From contig CM043699.1 in the NCBI GenBank assembly GCA_023935145.1, forward strand, positions 73,551,138 to 73,615,137: a DNA stretch of 64,000 nucleotides, read 5' to 3'. The position numbers and the translations under genes were made by a program. Below, in pieces: positions 10,908 to 22,499 of this stretch (position 1 is its first letter; each line of letters starts with the position of its first letter). The DNA comes from Bretschneidera sinensis. Lineage: Eukaryota > Streptophyta > Magnoliopsida > Brassicales > Akaniaceae. The notes below the pieces were generated by a model that was not told the origin of the DNA, did not search any database, and saw only the letters and a list, made by a program, of their open reading frames with translations.

Positions 10908-12330
10908 TCAAGTAGTGACTTTATGGACATCAGAAACTGGGGATTTAAGTGGGTCAGGTGTCCGTGGATCAACTATATAGTGTACAGTTTGAAGTGTCAA
11001 GTCCTCGTCCCGAGGAGGTATGGTGAGATCGAGGTATGGTTTGATGCGGTGTCCATTGACTGTAAATGTCTGATTGCTACTTAAGCTATGAATTTTCAAA
11101 GTCCCATGAGGAAAGACCTTGGTGACTACATACGGACCAGCCCAACGGGACTTTAGTTTGCCAGGGAACAGCCTTAATCTTGAATTGCAGAGTAGCACCC
11201 TTTGTCCTACATGAAACTCTTTTCACACTAGTTGTTTATCATAATAGGCCTTTGCCTTTTCCTTATAAAGCTTGGCATTCTCATATGCGTCATACCGTAA
11301 TTCTTCTAGCTCATTTAAATGCAGCCTCCTTTTCTCACCCGCTTGTTTCATATCGAAGTTGAATTGTTTAATGGCCCAGTATGCTCGATGTTCTAGCTTT
11401 ATGGGTAGATGGTAGGCTTTTCCAAAGACTAAGCGGTATGGGGACATCCTAATTGGTGTCTTGTAAGCTGTCCAATATGCCCACAGAGCATCGTTGAGTC
11501 GTAAGGACCAGTCCTTCCGACTAAGATTCACGGTTCTCTCCAAGATGCTTTTGATTTCTCGGTTACTTATCTCCACTTGGCCACTAGTCTGAGGGTGGTA
11601 TAGGGTGCCAACCTTATGGGTAATTCCATATTTTCTGATGAGTGCGGCAAAAGAATGAGGATGGAAGTGGCTGCCTCTATCACTGATGATCGCTCTTGGT
11701 GTTCCGAACCGGGTAAAAATGTTATCCTGTAGAAACTTTAACACCACTTTGTGATCATTAGTCTTTGAGGGGACAGCCTCGACCCATTTAGAAACATAAT
11801 CCACACCCACAAGAATATATAAATTACCAAAGGAATTGGGGAATAGACCCATGAAATCAATGCCCCATACATCAAAAAGTTCTACTATGTGGATATTTTG
11901 TAGGGGCATTTGATTTCGGGATGAGATGTTACCTATCCGTTGGCACCTATCACATGAGCTATAGAATGTGAAGATGTCTTTAAACAGGTTAGGCTAATAA
12001 AAACGGGATTGTAGTACCTTAAGTGTTGTTTTCTTAGCCCCAAAATGTCCTCCACAAGCAAACTGATGGCAGTGTTGTAATAAGCTCAAATGCTCCTCTT
12101 CCGGGACACACCGTCGAATGATTTGATTGGGACAAAATTTGAAAAGGTAGGGATCGTCCCAATGGTAGTGCCGAGACATAGATATTAACCGTTTCTTTCC
12201 TTGCGTTGTCATACCTGGGGGAAAAACTTTAGCAGTTAGATAATTGACAATATCAGCATACCATGGAAGTTTTACCTCTAGAGCGAACAATTGTTCATCA
12301 GGGAAGTTCCTCATTTAAGGGCAACTCATT
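10908..12330 (-). pseudogene. pol: Athila1 integrase
   Basis: Reads from 12314 down to a stop at 10908. The zinc-binding region has HCHQFACGGHFGAKKT and CDRCQR (HHCC). The DDE core is complete: [15 protein letters not shown] and [14 protein letters not shown], spread over 228 open codons at 11223-11909. The C-terminal region includes [14 protein letters not shown] and ends in DVHKVTT. Breaks: a stop near 11994 between the zinc region and the core, and another near 11222 before the tail. The catalytic core itself is undamaged. Enzyme would insert cDNA; as it stands the polyprotein is interrupted. Confidence 0.9.
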
Positions 12331-13660
12331 TATGTCATTCTGATAAGTGATCTGCAACCACATTTTCACTGCCCTTCTTGTCTTTGATTTCCAAATCGAA
12401 TTCTTGCAATAGGAGCACCCATCTGATTAACCTAGGCTTTGCATCTTTCTTAGAAAACATATATCTCAAAGCAGCATGATTAGTGTATACAATAACCTTA
12501 GAGCCAATAAGATATGATCTAAACTTCTCTGAAGCAAAAATAACAACTAATAATTCTTTTTCAGTAGTAGAATAGTTAAGCTAAGTATCATTCAAAGTTC
12601 TAGAAGCATAGTAAATAGCATGAGGTACCTTATTGACTCTTTGGCTTAAGACAGCTCCCAAGGCGAAATCACTGGCATCACACATCAATTCGAATGGAAG
12701 ATTCCAATTTGGTGCCATCATTATTAGGGTGGAGGTTAGAACATCCTTCAATGTGTTGAAAGCTATCATACAGTTATCAGTCTATTCAAATTTGGTATCT
12801 TTAGCCAACAATGCACAAAGAGGTCTGGAGATTTTGGAGAAATCCTTAATGAATCGTCTATAGAAACCGGCATGTCCAAGGAAACTTCTTACACCTTTGA
12901 CTGTGAGAGGAGGAGGAAGTTTTGAAATGATGTCTATTTTAGCCTTGTCTACCTCAATACCTTTGTTGGAGATGGAATGACCCAACACAATGCCTTGTTG
13001 AACCATGAAGTGACATTTCTCCCAATTCAGCACTAAGTTACTTTCTCACATCTCTTTAGGACACTCTCCAAATGATATAGGCATTCATCAAAATTGGAAC
13101 CAAATACACTGAAATCATCCATAAATGCCTCAATGTATTTCTCCACTATATCGAAAAATATGCTCATCATACATCTTTGAAAAGTGGCTGGTGCGTTGCG
13201 TAATCCGAATGACATTCTTTGAAAAGAAAATGTACCGAAAGGGCATGTGAAGGTAGTCTTTTCTTGATCCTCAGCTACTATGGCAATCTGGTTGTATCCA
13301 CTGTACCCATCCAAAAAGCAATAGTAGCTGTGACCAGCTAATCTTTCTAACATCTGATCAAGGAATGGCAAGGGGAAATGATCTTTTCTAGTAACCTTGT
13401 TTAATCTTCGATAGTCAATATATACTCTCCAACCAGTTGTTTTTCATGTAGATATGAGCTCCTCATTTTCATTCTTCACTATTGTGATCCCACTATTTTT
13501 AGGAACAATTAAGACCAGACTTACCCATTTACTGTCGGAAATGGCGTAGATAATGCCAACATCTAAGAGTTTTAGTACCTTGGCCTTTATTACCTCTTTC
13601 ATGTGTGGGTTAAGTCTTCTTTGAGCATCTCAAGTGGGCCTTGCTTTATCCTCAAGTAAA
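12331..13660 (-). pseudogene. pol: Athila1 reverse transcriptase and RNase H
   Basis: RT runs from about 13660 (YIDYRRLNKVTRKDHFPLPF) through FLDGYSGYNQIAI, FGLRNAPATFQ and the active site FMDD at 13113-13124. It continues after a stop at 13033 with KCHFMVQQGIVLGH and SFLGHAGFYRRFIKDFS. RNase H follows with CDASDFALGAVL (first Asp), YSTTEKELL (Glu) and YTNHAALRY, ending about 12335 in VVADHLS. Two to four stops separate the open pieces 13033-13371, 12782-13033 and 12581-12769. All catalytic motifs remain readable, so decay is moderate. Confidence 0.9.
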
Positions 13661-14782
13661 GTCTTCTTTTATCCCAAACAGGCATATGTTAAATGCTCAG
13701 GCAACTGCTTTAATTCCAATGTTGGTGTCTGGATAATGGATGGGAGAAGAGTAGTATTTGTAGGTATGAGAGATTCAAATGGAGGAGTATACTTACTTGA
13801 GTGTTTTGGAGAGGCCTTAAGGAGGTGCACAGTTGTGATGATGTCATCAGTAACATCTTTAGGTTCTTGTTCAATCTCCATTTCCGTGAAGCTATGGGTA
13901 ATAGTAGTCTCTAATGGATCAATGTGCTGGACCTGAAAAGCTTGCTCAACAAAATTTTGTATCATACATACATTAAAGCATTCCAAATCATCTTGAGGCA
14001 GTTTTAATGCATCAAATATTTTAAATTCTATTTTCTCACCATTGACTTTCATACTTACTATGCCCTTCTTCACACATATCTTAGTATCGACAGTTCTTAT
14101 GAAAGGTCTTCCTAATATGATGGGCAAAGGTAATGGCATAGGGCAGTCCTCCATATCTAGCACAATGAAATCAGTAGGTAAAATGAATTCTCCCACCTTT
14201 ACTAGGATATCCTCAAGAATACCCATAGGTCTTTTGATACTTCTATCTTTCAATTGCAAGGTAATGGAAGTAGGGTAGCAAATTTACACCCGCTCCCAAA
14301 TCTAGTAATGCTCGCTTAAACAACTGATCGCCTATCCTACAGGGAATAGTAAAACTACCCGGATCTTTCAGTTTTGGTGGGAGTTTTCTTAATAGCACAA
14401 CACTTACCTCTTCAGTTAAGGCTACAGTCTCAATTTCTTTAAATTTTCTCTTATAAGTGCAACAATCTTTTAGAAATTTAGCATAAGAAGGTATCTGTTG
14501 AATTGCATCTAACAAAGGAATGTTTATTTCCACTTTCCGCAAGGTTTCAAAAATATCGAGTAATTTATTCTCTTTCTTTTGTTTCACTAACCTTTGCGGG
14601 AAGGGTGGTGCATTCACCTTCTCCGTCTCACTCACCTTTGATGCTGATGGGTTTTCTTTGGATGCTGTTGCAGATTCATCGGACCCTATCACCTTACTAT
14701 TTCTGAGGGTCGTGATAGCTTTCAATTGTTGATAGCCCCTGGGGTGTTGAGCTGGAATCTCCTTTTGCTTTCTGCTACTCAT
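13661..14782 (-). pseudogene. pol: Athila1 aspartic protease and linker
   Basis: Begins around 14782. PPFPQRLVKQKKENKLLDIF is the conserved Athila pre-protease block, followed by the LLDLGAGVNLLP active-site motif (family form DLGAS) near 14290-14330. A frameshift at 14243-14259 moves the reading to MQLKDRSIKRPMG, then VLDMEDCPMPLPLPIILGRPF, an unusually well-kept protease flap and C-terminus. The acidic linker toward RT ends near 13669. Protease would cut the polyprotein. The frameshift breaks it. Confidence 0.85.
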
Positions 14783-14919
14783 ATCCTTAGCTAATTGTCC
14801 TATTTATGCCTCTAGCCTTTGAATGGCTTGATCATGTTTTGTAGTGATTTGTCGCATCTCAGTCCGGAATTGCCTTTCTTCTGCCATGAACCGATCTTGT
14901 GAAGTCATTAGTTGTTGCT

Positions 14920-16178
14920 GCTGAGATGCCAATTACCTCACAAGACTTTCGAGGTCATTTTTATTTGTCTCAGAAGCTGCGTGGGCTGCTGGTTGGAAGT
15001 TTCTTTGCTGCCCTTGACTGTTCTGATTGTTGCTCCATGAGAAATTCGGGTGATTCCGCCATCCAGGGTTGTAGGTGTTTGCATAAAGGTTGTTCTTCGG
15101 TGGATAATTGTTTGATCCCACAAAGTTTGCTTGTTCATGATCTACAGATGAATACAAGGGACATGTATCAGTATTATGATCAAATTGGGAGCAAATAGCA
15201 CATACCTAGAGTGGTGTAGTTGGTGGGTTAGGTGAGGTATTCTGAGCAGCCATAGCTTTCACCAATAGGTCTAGTTTCCTCTCCATAGCAGCTATTTGAG
15301 AAGATCCTCCATTTAAATTTACCTCATACATTCCCTTGTTCTTGGTTACATATCTACCTCGAGAGGAGAACTATTAAATGTGTTCACTTAGAGTTTCGAA
15401 GAGCTCCATAGCTTCTTCGCTGCTTTTCTCCATCAACACTCCTCCACAACCTGAATCCACAATATTTTTGTTAGTATCACTCAAACCTTCATAGAAAGCT
15501 TGTACCAGTTCGTCTTGGGGTAGGTTGTGGTGTGGACACTTGAGTAGTAGGTCGTTGAAGTGTCCCCAGGCCTCGAAGAACATATCTCCATCCTTTTGTT
15601 GGAAGGAATGAATTTCCTTCCTCATTTGCCTCATCTTTTGGGCTGGGAAAAACTTCCTCAGGAATTTGCTAGCCAACTCTTCCCAAGTGTGGATAGAAAC
15701 TGTAGGCAAAGAATTATACCACAGTTTAACATTATCTTTTAAGGAAAAAAGGGAAAAGAATTAACCTTATTCCTTCTTGGTCTAAGCCTCGGATGTGCTG
15801 GAATTTGCAAAGATCGAAGAACTCTCGAAGGTGCAGGTGTGGATCCTCATTAGGTGTACCCCTAAAGTGAGTCAGTACACTGAGTATTTGTGGAGATATG
15901 TAGTAGTTCCCTTCTGCCTCAGGTTGATATGCAATACACGATGGTTGGTCGAGGTTCTGTGGGATGAAGGATTGCTTCATCGGCCTCCGCTCAGGTGGTT
16001 GCTGATTATCAATCTGTTCCGCCATGGATGGTTCTTCCTTAATTCCTTCTTCTACCTCTTCCGAGTGGTCTCTAAGCCTTTGTTGAATAGTCCACTCAAG
16101 CTCGGCATCAAGGGGAAAGAATGACGGATGCTTGGATAGATGCTCATGCATGAATTGGTGGCACTCACTTAAGTGCAA
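14920..16178 (-). pseudogene. gag: Athila1 gag
   Basis: Capsid-type reading from 16178: HFRGTPNEDPHLHLREFFDLC, then in another frame WEELASKFLRKFFPAQKM and LVQAFYEGLSDTNKNIVDS (15374-15709). A CCHC zinc knuckle CAICSQFDHNTDTC lies at about 15165-15210, with the expected C-x2-C-x4-H-x4-C spacing, and a stop sits just before it. An Asn/Gln-rich tail follows (14933-15157). At least three breaks separate the pieces. Gag would form the particle that packages the RNA. Confidence 0.87.
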
Positions 16179-16436
16179 CAGTCAAAACACTGCTGCTTGG
16201 GTAACTCTCTGCCTCAATTGCACTCGATCGCATAGGAGGGTGTGCTCGATCGCAAGTGGCACAGAAAGCACTCCTAGAGTGCCTAAAACAGAAAATAGAA
16301 AGAATTTGATTAGAGTTCTTAATGAAGAAAAAATAAGATAAAGACAGAAACTTAAAAATTTCTTGAGATAAGAATAGTATATAAAAAAGAAATAACAATG
16401 CTTAAAATAATTCTAAAAAGAAATTTAAGCGCAATC

Positions 16437-16453
16437 ACTGGCAATGGCGCCAA
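16437..16453 (-). other. Primer binding site of Athila1
   Basis: Minus-strand TGGCGCCATTGCCAGTG close to the 5' LTR end. It differs slightly from the complement of plant tRNA-Asp (TGGCGCCGTTGCC), the usual Athila primer. Confidence 0.8.
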
Positions 16454-16458
16454 AAACT

Positions 16459-17741
16459 TGTTGGATGATTATCTACCTAAATAAATATGAAAATAATCGT
16501 ACTAGTTTTACTTGCAAATGCACAAGGTCGATGGTAGCATAGTGTGCAAGTGCGAGATCATTTCCACAGGGATTGGTCAATTTCAATTTAGAATTAGTTT
16601 CTTTCAAAGTAAAAAGAGAAATATTGTTGAGTGTGAGTGAATAATAATGAGAACATAGGACTACGATATCCACCACTAATTATACTTTCCCACTAAGTAA
16701 GGTGCCAATGCTCTAGCCTTATCATGAATATTTTATGGTTGCCAACCTAAGGGTTTGGTCCACACCTTAGGCTATTGATCTCCCTATGCAACGAGTTAGG
16801 CATGGTGTATACTCTAACTCTTTTCTCTCTTAAGGGATTCAGCATAGGTGTATACTGAGTTGTTCCTTAAGAGAGCATAAGGGTTGTGGAGATCGACAAC
16901 CACACGGGACCTAGGGCTTGGTCCGCTCTCGGTTTCCCGTGTTGATTAACCCGAGAATCCGGTGTGGATATCTCTTGTTACTAATGTTGAACCCAAGACT
17001 CGGTCATCCAAATTGATTCAACTAACGAATCCATACCACATGCATACGTTGATCAAACACACACATATGAGGAATTTAAATACAAACATGTATTAACCAA
17101 GTTAAACAATTTAACAAGGCTACAGCAAAGGTAATCAATGAATAAACATGTGGAAACACATAACTAGGGCTTCAATCAAGCCCTTAAGAGTTTAGTTACA
17201 CATGCTAGTTAAACTAAACATCCTAACCATAATGAAATAAAAAAATGAAAATAAAACCCGAAGAAGACTCGGGAGACGAGTCGTCAATTCCTCTCCTAAG
17301 CTTGCTACTTCAAGTCTAAAACAAAAATTCTGGTTTATGTGTTTTACAGGGCTATTTATAGGGTTCTCAGAGTGTCCCAAAACCCTAATTTCTTATTTGA
17401 GGTCCGAAGACTTCTTTCCATATCTGGCTCTACCACCTCCGGAGTGTTTGCACTCGATCGTATGTGGGATACGCTCGAGTGTAAGTGTGCGCTCAAGTCT
17501 TCTTTAAGTGTGCTCGTGTGCCTGTGTGCTCGATCATAAGGGAGGTGCGCTCGAGTGCACCTTGGTGGATGACAGAACTTGACTTTTACTCCTAAAAGCT
17601 CCAAAATATCATGTTTTTGTCCAAGTCCTGTGAAAAACACATAAAACACGAAAATGAAGTAGAATCTACTAAAATAGATAAATAAAGAGCCTAACAAGCA
17701 TAAATTAAGGGGCTTAAATATGATTATTTAAGCACTTATCA
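16459..17741 (-). repeat. 5' LTR of Athila1
   Basis: Partner of 8098-9376, 1283 bp. It contains the minus-strand promoter element TATAAATAG (about 17352-17360) and a cluster of CGATCGA/CTCGAG motifs at 17450-17560. Confidence 0.92.
17352..17360 (-). promoter_or_regulatory. TATA box in the Athila1 5' LTR
   Basis: Minus-strand CTATAAATAGCCC. The same block precedes CTGTAAAACACAGAG in Athila3, so it is a conserved core promoter of this family. Confidence 0.6.
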
Positions 17742-17746
17742 AACGT

Positions 17747-18240
17747 CTAGTAAAAAAAGCTCAACTCCTTAACCATTTCTTCCAAAAATTATGAGAGAAC
17801 TCGAGCTCTTCATTTCCTCAGCCATTTTTCCAAAAATGTTTGAGGAGAGAGCCTCAAGTTCTTCACCTCCTCAGCCATTTCTCCCAAAAGTTCCAAGTAA
17901 AGAGCCTCGATCCGTTCATCTCTTTATCCATTTCTCCTAAAAATTATGATGAGAGAGCCCCGAGCTCTTCACTTCCTCGGCCATTTCTCTAAAAAATTTC
18001 AAGGAGAGAGGCTCGAGGTCTTCACCTTTTCGGCAAATTTTGCCAAAAAGTTCGAGGAGAGAACTCTGATCTTTTTACCTCATTGGTTGTTTTTCCCAAA
18101 ATGTCTGAGGAGAAAGCCCCAGCTCTTCACCTCCTTGTCAATTTTTTTTCTAAAAATTTCGATGACAAAGCCTCGAGTTCTTCTCCTCAGCCATTCTCCT
18201 TGTAGAGAGACTGAAAATCTACCCTTTAAAACTAAAAGAC
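17747..18240 (+). repeat. Tat1 53-bp tandem array
   Basis: About nine diverged units, 52-54 bp apart, around GAGCTCTTCACCTCCTCGG and CCATTTCTCC. The ORF of 113 codons at 17946-18287 is a by-product. The same repeat family, inverted, fills 21540-25085. Confidence 0.8.
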
Positions 18241-18256
18241 ATAGTTACTTCCTTAA

Positions 18257-19360
18257 GGGTCCATTTGGTTCAAGGACAAGATTATAGTAGGATAGGATTA
18301 GGATTAACATGCAATAGGATAAATGGGGATTTAAGTGATAATACCTTAATACTATGTTTGATTCATGAGATTGCTGGATTGGGACTAAAGTGGAATAAGA
18401 AGTTGAAGTACCAAAATACTCTAACACTATTCATCATCCTTAACAATCTCTAATTTTTTCACAAACCCTAAAATTTAATAATAATAATGTATTTATAATT
18501 ATAATTATGATTATAATAATAATAATAAATTATTATTTTTATCATCATAATTATAATTATTATTTTTATCCTCATAATTATAATTGTTATTTTTATTATA
18601 ATAATTATTATAATTATATGATTGTCACTTATAATAATATTATAATTACTATTATATTATTATAATAGTTATTATCATTATCATTATTATCATCATCATT
18701 ATAATAATACTAACAGTAATAATAATTATTATAATATTATTTTTATTATTATAATTCTTATTATAAGAGTATTAACTAATAGTTATTATTAAATTATTAT
18801 TTTTATCATCATAATAACCATAATAATATTTTTTATAATTATCATTATTATTAATATAATTAATACAATAATAATTATTATAATCATAATGATTATGAAT
18901 TATTGTTATTAATATAATTATTATTATCATCATTATCATTTTAATATTATTATAATTATAATAATAATAATTATTATTATTATGATAATTACTATTAATA
19001 GAATTATTATGATTATAAAAAAATATTATTATAAGTATAATTATTATATTTATTATTAAAATAATAGTAATTATTAATTATTAATTATTATAATATGATT
19101 ATTATTATAATAATTATTTTATTATAATTATTATTATTATTCAAGGGTAGAAAAGGTAAAAAGAAAATTTTTAGTCCCACATAGGTGGATAGTTTCTATC
19201 CTATGAGGGGACTTGGGACAAAAAATGTGGGATTATGACTAATTTTATCCCACCTTAATCCCACACGAATAGTAAATCCCTCCAACCAAATGAGGGATAA
19301 CTATTCATGTGGGATTAAAATAGTCCAATCTCACTTTAATCCCACAAACTAAACAGGCCC
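18257..19360. mobile_element. Tourist-like (PIF/Harbinger) MITE with an expanded AT core
   Basis: Termini GGGTCCATTTGGTT and (reverse complement of the right end) GGGCCTGTTTAGTT match at 11 of 14 sites. TAA flanks both ends (18254-18256 and 19361-19363), the 3-bp duplication typical of Tourist MITEs. It lies inside Tat1 between the array and the LTR. No transposase. At 1104 bp it is long for the class because of the core at 18478-19140. Confidence 0.75.
18478..19140. repeat. Degenerate ATT/AAT microsatellite
   Basis: About 660 bp built almost only of A and T in irregular AAT, ATT and TTAT units with rare C or G. Confidence 0.85.
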
Positions 19361-19380
19361 TAAGTGAACAGGATTTTCAC

Positions 19381-19397
19381 TCAAGGAAGGGGGTATA
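19381..19397 (+). other. Polypurine tract of Tat1
   Basis: AAGGAAGGGGGTATA just before the LTR terminus TGATGTGG. Confidence 0.7.
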
Positions 19398-19874
19398 TGA
19401 TGTGGGGTAATTTTCTTCATCCAATCAGATAATGACATGTGGCACTACAAGATAAGCCCACAGACAACGAAATTCAGTAAATAGGCTCCTTACACGTGTC
19501 CAAGGGAATTAAGGTAATTTTATCCTCATTTTAGCTTATGGAAATCCTAATGCTATTAGAACACTCCAGCTTATGGGAACCCTAATTCTGCTGCAACATT
19601 CCCTATTAATTGTTTTCCTAATTAGACTCTGCTTCAAGACTCTATATAAAGGGAGCTCTCATTATCACATAGGTACACAATTTAATATATAAATTCTTTA
19701 CCCTTCTTGCTCCCTATTTTCTCCAGCCTATAGATAACTGAATTAAGCATTGGAGAGTCCCCCTAGAGGCATAACCCCTCCGGTCCTCTAGCAACTCCTT
19801 AGGTTTTCTTCTGTCTTTGTGCATGTAGGTACTCCATTGTGCCCATTATATTGTATGTCAGATTGATGTCAATA
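19398..19874 (+). repeat. 3' LTR of Tat1
   Basis: Starts TGATGTGGGG and aligns with 40643-41153. The end is eroded (GATGTCAATA where CATCAACA is expected). Core promoter TATATAAA at 19643-19650. Contains the family block ending CTCCTTAGGTTTTC. Confidence 0.8.
19643..19650 (+). promoter_or_regulatory. TATA box in the Tat1 LTR
   Basis: TATATAAAGGGAGCTCTC. The same position in the Tat3 LTR reads TATAAGGGAGC. Confidence 0.6.
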
Positions 19875-20132
19875 AAATTTTAAATTTTAAATTTTTAAAA
19901 AATGTTATTCTTATCAAATATCAAAGAATAAAAGGTTATTGCTACAGTCAAATTTACTATGATTTCAATAGTTGAGGATAAGGATTGTGCATTTGTGAAT
20001 TCTGATTTCACTTTGTTTTTGGTGTTTATTCCTTTTAGATATGGCACTAAAAGCTTCAAGTCATGTTATGTACTTGCTTAATGCATATATGAACTTGTTT
20101 GGTTGTTGTAAGGTTTCTATGTACATTTTGCA
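19875..20132. other. Unassigned AT-rich sequence
   Basis: No ORF, motif or repeat recognised. Confidence 0.4.
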
Positions 20133-20976
20133 TTATTGATGCTTATCAATAATATTTTTTTTTCAACTTTCAAAAAAAGGCGTAAACAAAATTTCATTTT
20201 ACATTTCAAAAAAAATATATTCAATTAATATACCATCATTATCCCATGATTTTTTCAAAGTAAAGATTGAGGTAAAAGATTATCATTTATAGTATAATTA
20301 ATGAATTAGCACGAGACTACTTTTGTATAGTTCTTGCTCAAGAAATTTGTGAAGTAAAACCCAATTAATTTGAAAACTAGAATTGATTTCTTATAAGATT
20401 TTCTTTAAATGTTGCTTCCTTACTACAATCTTCAACCTCATAGCTCCAACTTCATAGGTGTGAGAAACAATATCTTCACAACCATTCACTTACGCAATGG
20501 CTTCAAATAGTTTATTGCTCCTCAAAGTTCTTCGAATTCTACTTTTCAAATTTAGTTAAACCTAATTTTTCAAACATTATTTAATTATTTATTAATTATC
20601 GAAAGAAAATAACATTTCATTAGTATAAATTCATGTGTAGCAATTAATCATAGGTAACAAAAGTCACCAACTACTTGCACTAGAGTTTGATGACATAGCT
20701 ATATGGCTGTAAACGAGCAACACCAATATAAGTAGTGGTTCATTAGCTTAAGAGCTCTATTCAAGTTCGTTCATTAAGAGACTTGACTTTTAGTGTTCGG
20801 TTCATTTAACTTTTAGAGAGTTCGAGTTCGTTCATGTTTGATTCGTTTAATTTAAACTAACAGAGTCTGAACACCTAAATGAACGAACTTATACAAATGA
20901 ACATAAACAAAATCATACACTAAAGTGATAATTTGTCTTGAAAACTTTGTGTATCTAAATAGTGATAGATCTTAAG
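20133..20976. repeat. Unidentified repeat, left inverted copy
   Basis: Matches the reverse complement of 31258-32106 over its whole length. Well-kept blocks include CATCATTATCCCATG near 20235 and GATGACATAGCTATATGGCT near 20690. It contains a palindromic GTTCATTT/AAATGAAC-rich part (20760-20910) of the kind often seen in hAT-like or other non-autonomous DNA elements. The Tat2 LTR begins immediately after it, so its inner end was cut by that insertion. Identity unknown. Confidence 0.7.
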
Positions 20977-21440
20977 TGTTGATATTGAAAATCTATCAGA
21001 CAGTTGAACAGACGTGATGGAGTACCCGTGCACAGAAAGATAGAAGAAAGCCTAAGGAGTCGTCGAAGGACTGGAGGGGTTGTGCCTCTGGGGGGGACTC
21101 TTTTATGCCTAAGTCAGTAAATTTAAGGATTAATAAAGTAAGGAGCAAGAAAGCTAAAGGATTTGAGAGCTAATTGAATATGTTCCTATGATAATGAGAT
21201 TAATGTTGAGTATTAGGATATGATTAGAATTCCCATAGGTTAGAGTATTCTGATAAGACTAATGTTTTCATAGGTTGGAGTGTCCTTGTAGGATTAGGAT
21301 TCTGGTGTGAGATTAATGTTTTGCCCTTTACCATGTGCAGTCATTCGACTAATTACTCTATCTAGTTTATGAAATTACTTTTTCGCCCTTTGAGGCTGCC
21401 ATGTGTCATTGTGTAGGTTGGGGAATTTTTTTCTACATCA
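20977..21440 (-). repeat. 3' LTR of Tat2
   Basis: TGTTGATATTG...CTACATCA on the plus strand, about 464 bp. Shares TTAGAGTATTC/GAGTGT blocks with 36697-37145 and 37804-38275. The 5 bp before it are TTAAG. Confidence 0.8.
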
Positions 21441-21539
21441 AATGCCTACCACTTCATTGAGTGCAGTTATGCGGCTAAAGAAGTAGATGATCGAAATGCG
21501 TGCAAGAAAAAGTTCTCAAATTTTAATTATATGTTTTGG

Positions 21540-22345
21540 GTTTTAGGCATCGAGCGGCCCAAGGACTTGGGGCCCTTGGCTTAGTAAAAAATGTGGTGTC
21601 TAGGGACTCAGTGCCCTAGGCTCGTTCTTTGTTCCAAAAAAAAGATCGAAGGTCATAGGGACTCGAGGTCATTTCCTCAAAGTCTTCAAAAATTATAGTC
21701 TAGGTTCGTAGGGATTCAAAGCCCTTCCTTAAATTTTCTGGAAAGAATGGTCAAGGGTCGTAGGGACTTGGTACCCTCTCCTCGGTATTTTTGGAAAAAA
21801 AAATGGTCGAGGGTCGTAGGAACTCGGGGTCCTATCCTTGGATTCTCTAGATAAAATGACTGAGTGTCATAAGGACTCGGGACTTTCTCTTAGGTTTTTT
21901 TTGGAAAGAATGGTTGACGGTCGTAGGGACTCTACGCTTTCTTGTCGGATTTTCTGGAAAAAAAATGATCGAGTGTCGTAGGGACTCTAGGCCCTCTCCT
22001 TGGATTTTTTGAAAACAAAATTGCTGAAGGTCGTAAGAACTCAAGGCCCTTTCCTTAGATTTTTTTGGAAAGAATGACTAAGGGTGGTAGGGACTCGGGG
22101 TCCTTTCTTCGAGTTTTTTGAAAATAATGGCCAAGAGTTATAGGGACTCGAGCCATCTCCTCATATTTTCTAGAAAAAAATGGTTAAGGTTCGAAGGGAC
22201 TTGGGTCCCTCTCCTTTGATTTTTTTGAAAAAATGGTAGAGAGTCATAGAACTTGTGGTCCTCTCCTCAGATTTTTCGAAAAAAATAACATAAGGTCGTA
22301 GGGATTCTAGACCCTATCCTTGGACTTTGGTTGAAAGATGGTCAG
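21540..22345 (-). repeat. Tat2 array domain A
   Basis: About 15 units of 53-55 bp with the plus-strand core GGTCGTAGGGACTCGG and CTCTCCTCGGATTTTT. ORFs here are by-products. Confidence 0.85.
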
Positions 22346-22499
22346 ACATCCTTAACTTATATGGAAATTAAGGCCCATTCAGGTTTTAGAGATGATTGTA
22401 GTGTCAGGTGACCAGGTAGGCACCTAGCATAGTGTCAAATGCTTAGCATACCTCCAAGCACCTAAGCAGGCGCCTACTTATTCTTAAGTGCTTTTCTCT

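Larger units (their letters stand above)
8098..17741 (-). mobile_element. Athila-lineage Ty3/gypsy element, structurally complete (Athila1)
   Basis: 9.6 kb on the minus strand: 5' LTR 16459-17741, a primer site like tRNA-Asp, gag, protease, RT, RNase H, integrase, the conserved non-coding module, polypurine tract and 3' LTR 8098-9376. Flanks are AACGA on the left and AACGT on the right, a 5-bp target duplication with one difference. LTRs of 1279 and 1283 bp differ at about ten sites in the first 145 bp, so it is not recent. Every domain has stops or frameshifts. No env-like ORF is seen between pol and the 3' LTR. Confidence 0.92.
1..19874 (+). mobile_element. Tat-lineage Ty3/gypsy retrotransposon Tat1, 3' part with nested insertions
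   Basis: Decayed element entering from the left edge. In order it shows RT, RNase H and integrase remnants (1-2816), an antisense accessory ORF remnant (3306-4030), a 53-bp-period array (17747-18240), a polypurine tract and a 3' LTR (19398-19874). Copia, Athila2, Athila1 and a MITE interrupt it. The Tat assignment rests on an RT followed by two RNase H regions, the polymerase end motif GTFEIEDLNG, the antisense ORF, and an LTR of the same family as 40643-41153. The 5' half lies outside the window. Part of the body is probably deleted near 7960, because the start of the antisense ORF is missing. Confidence 0.8.
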
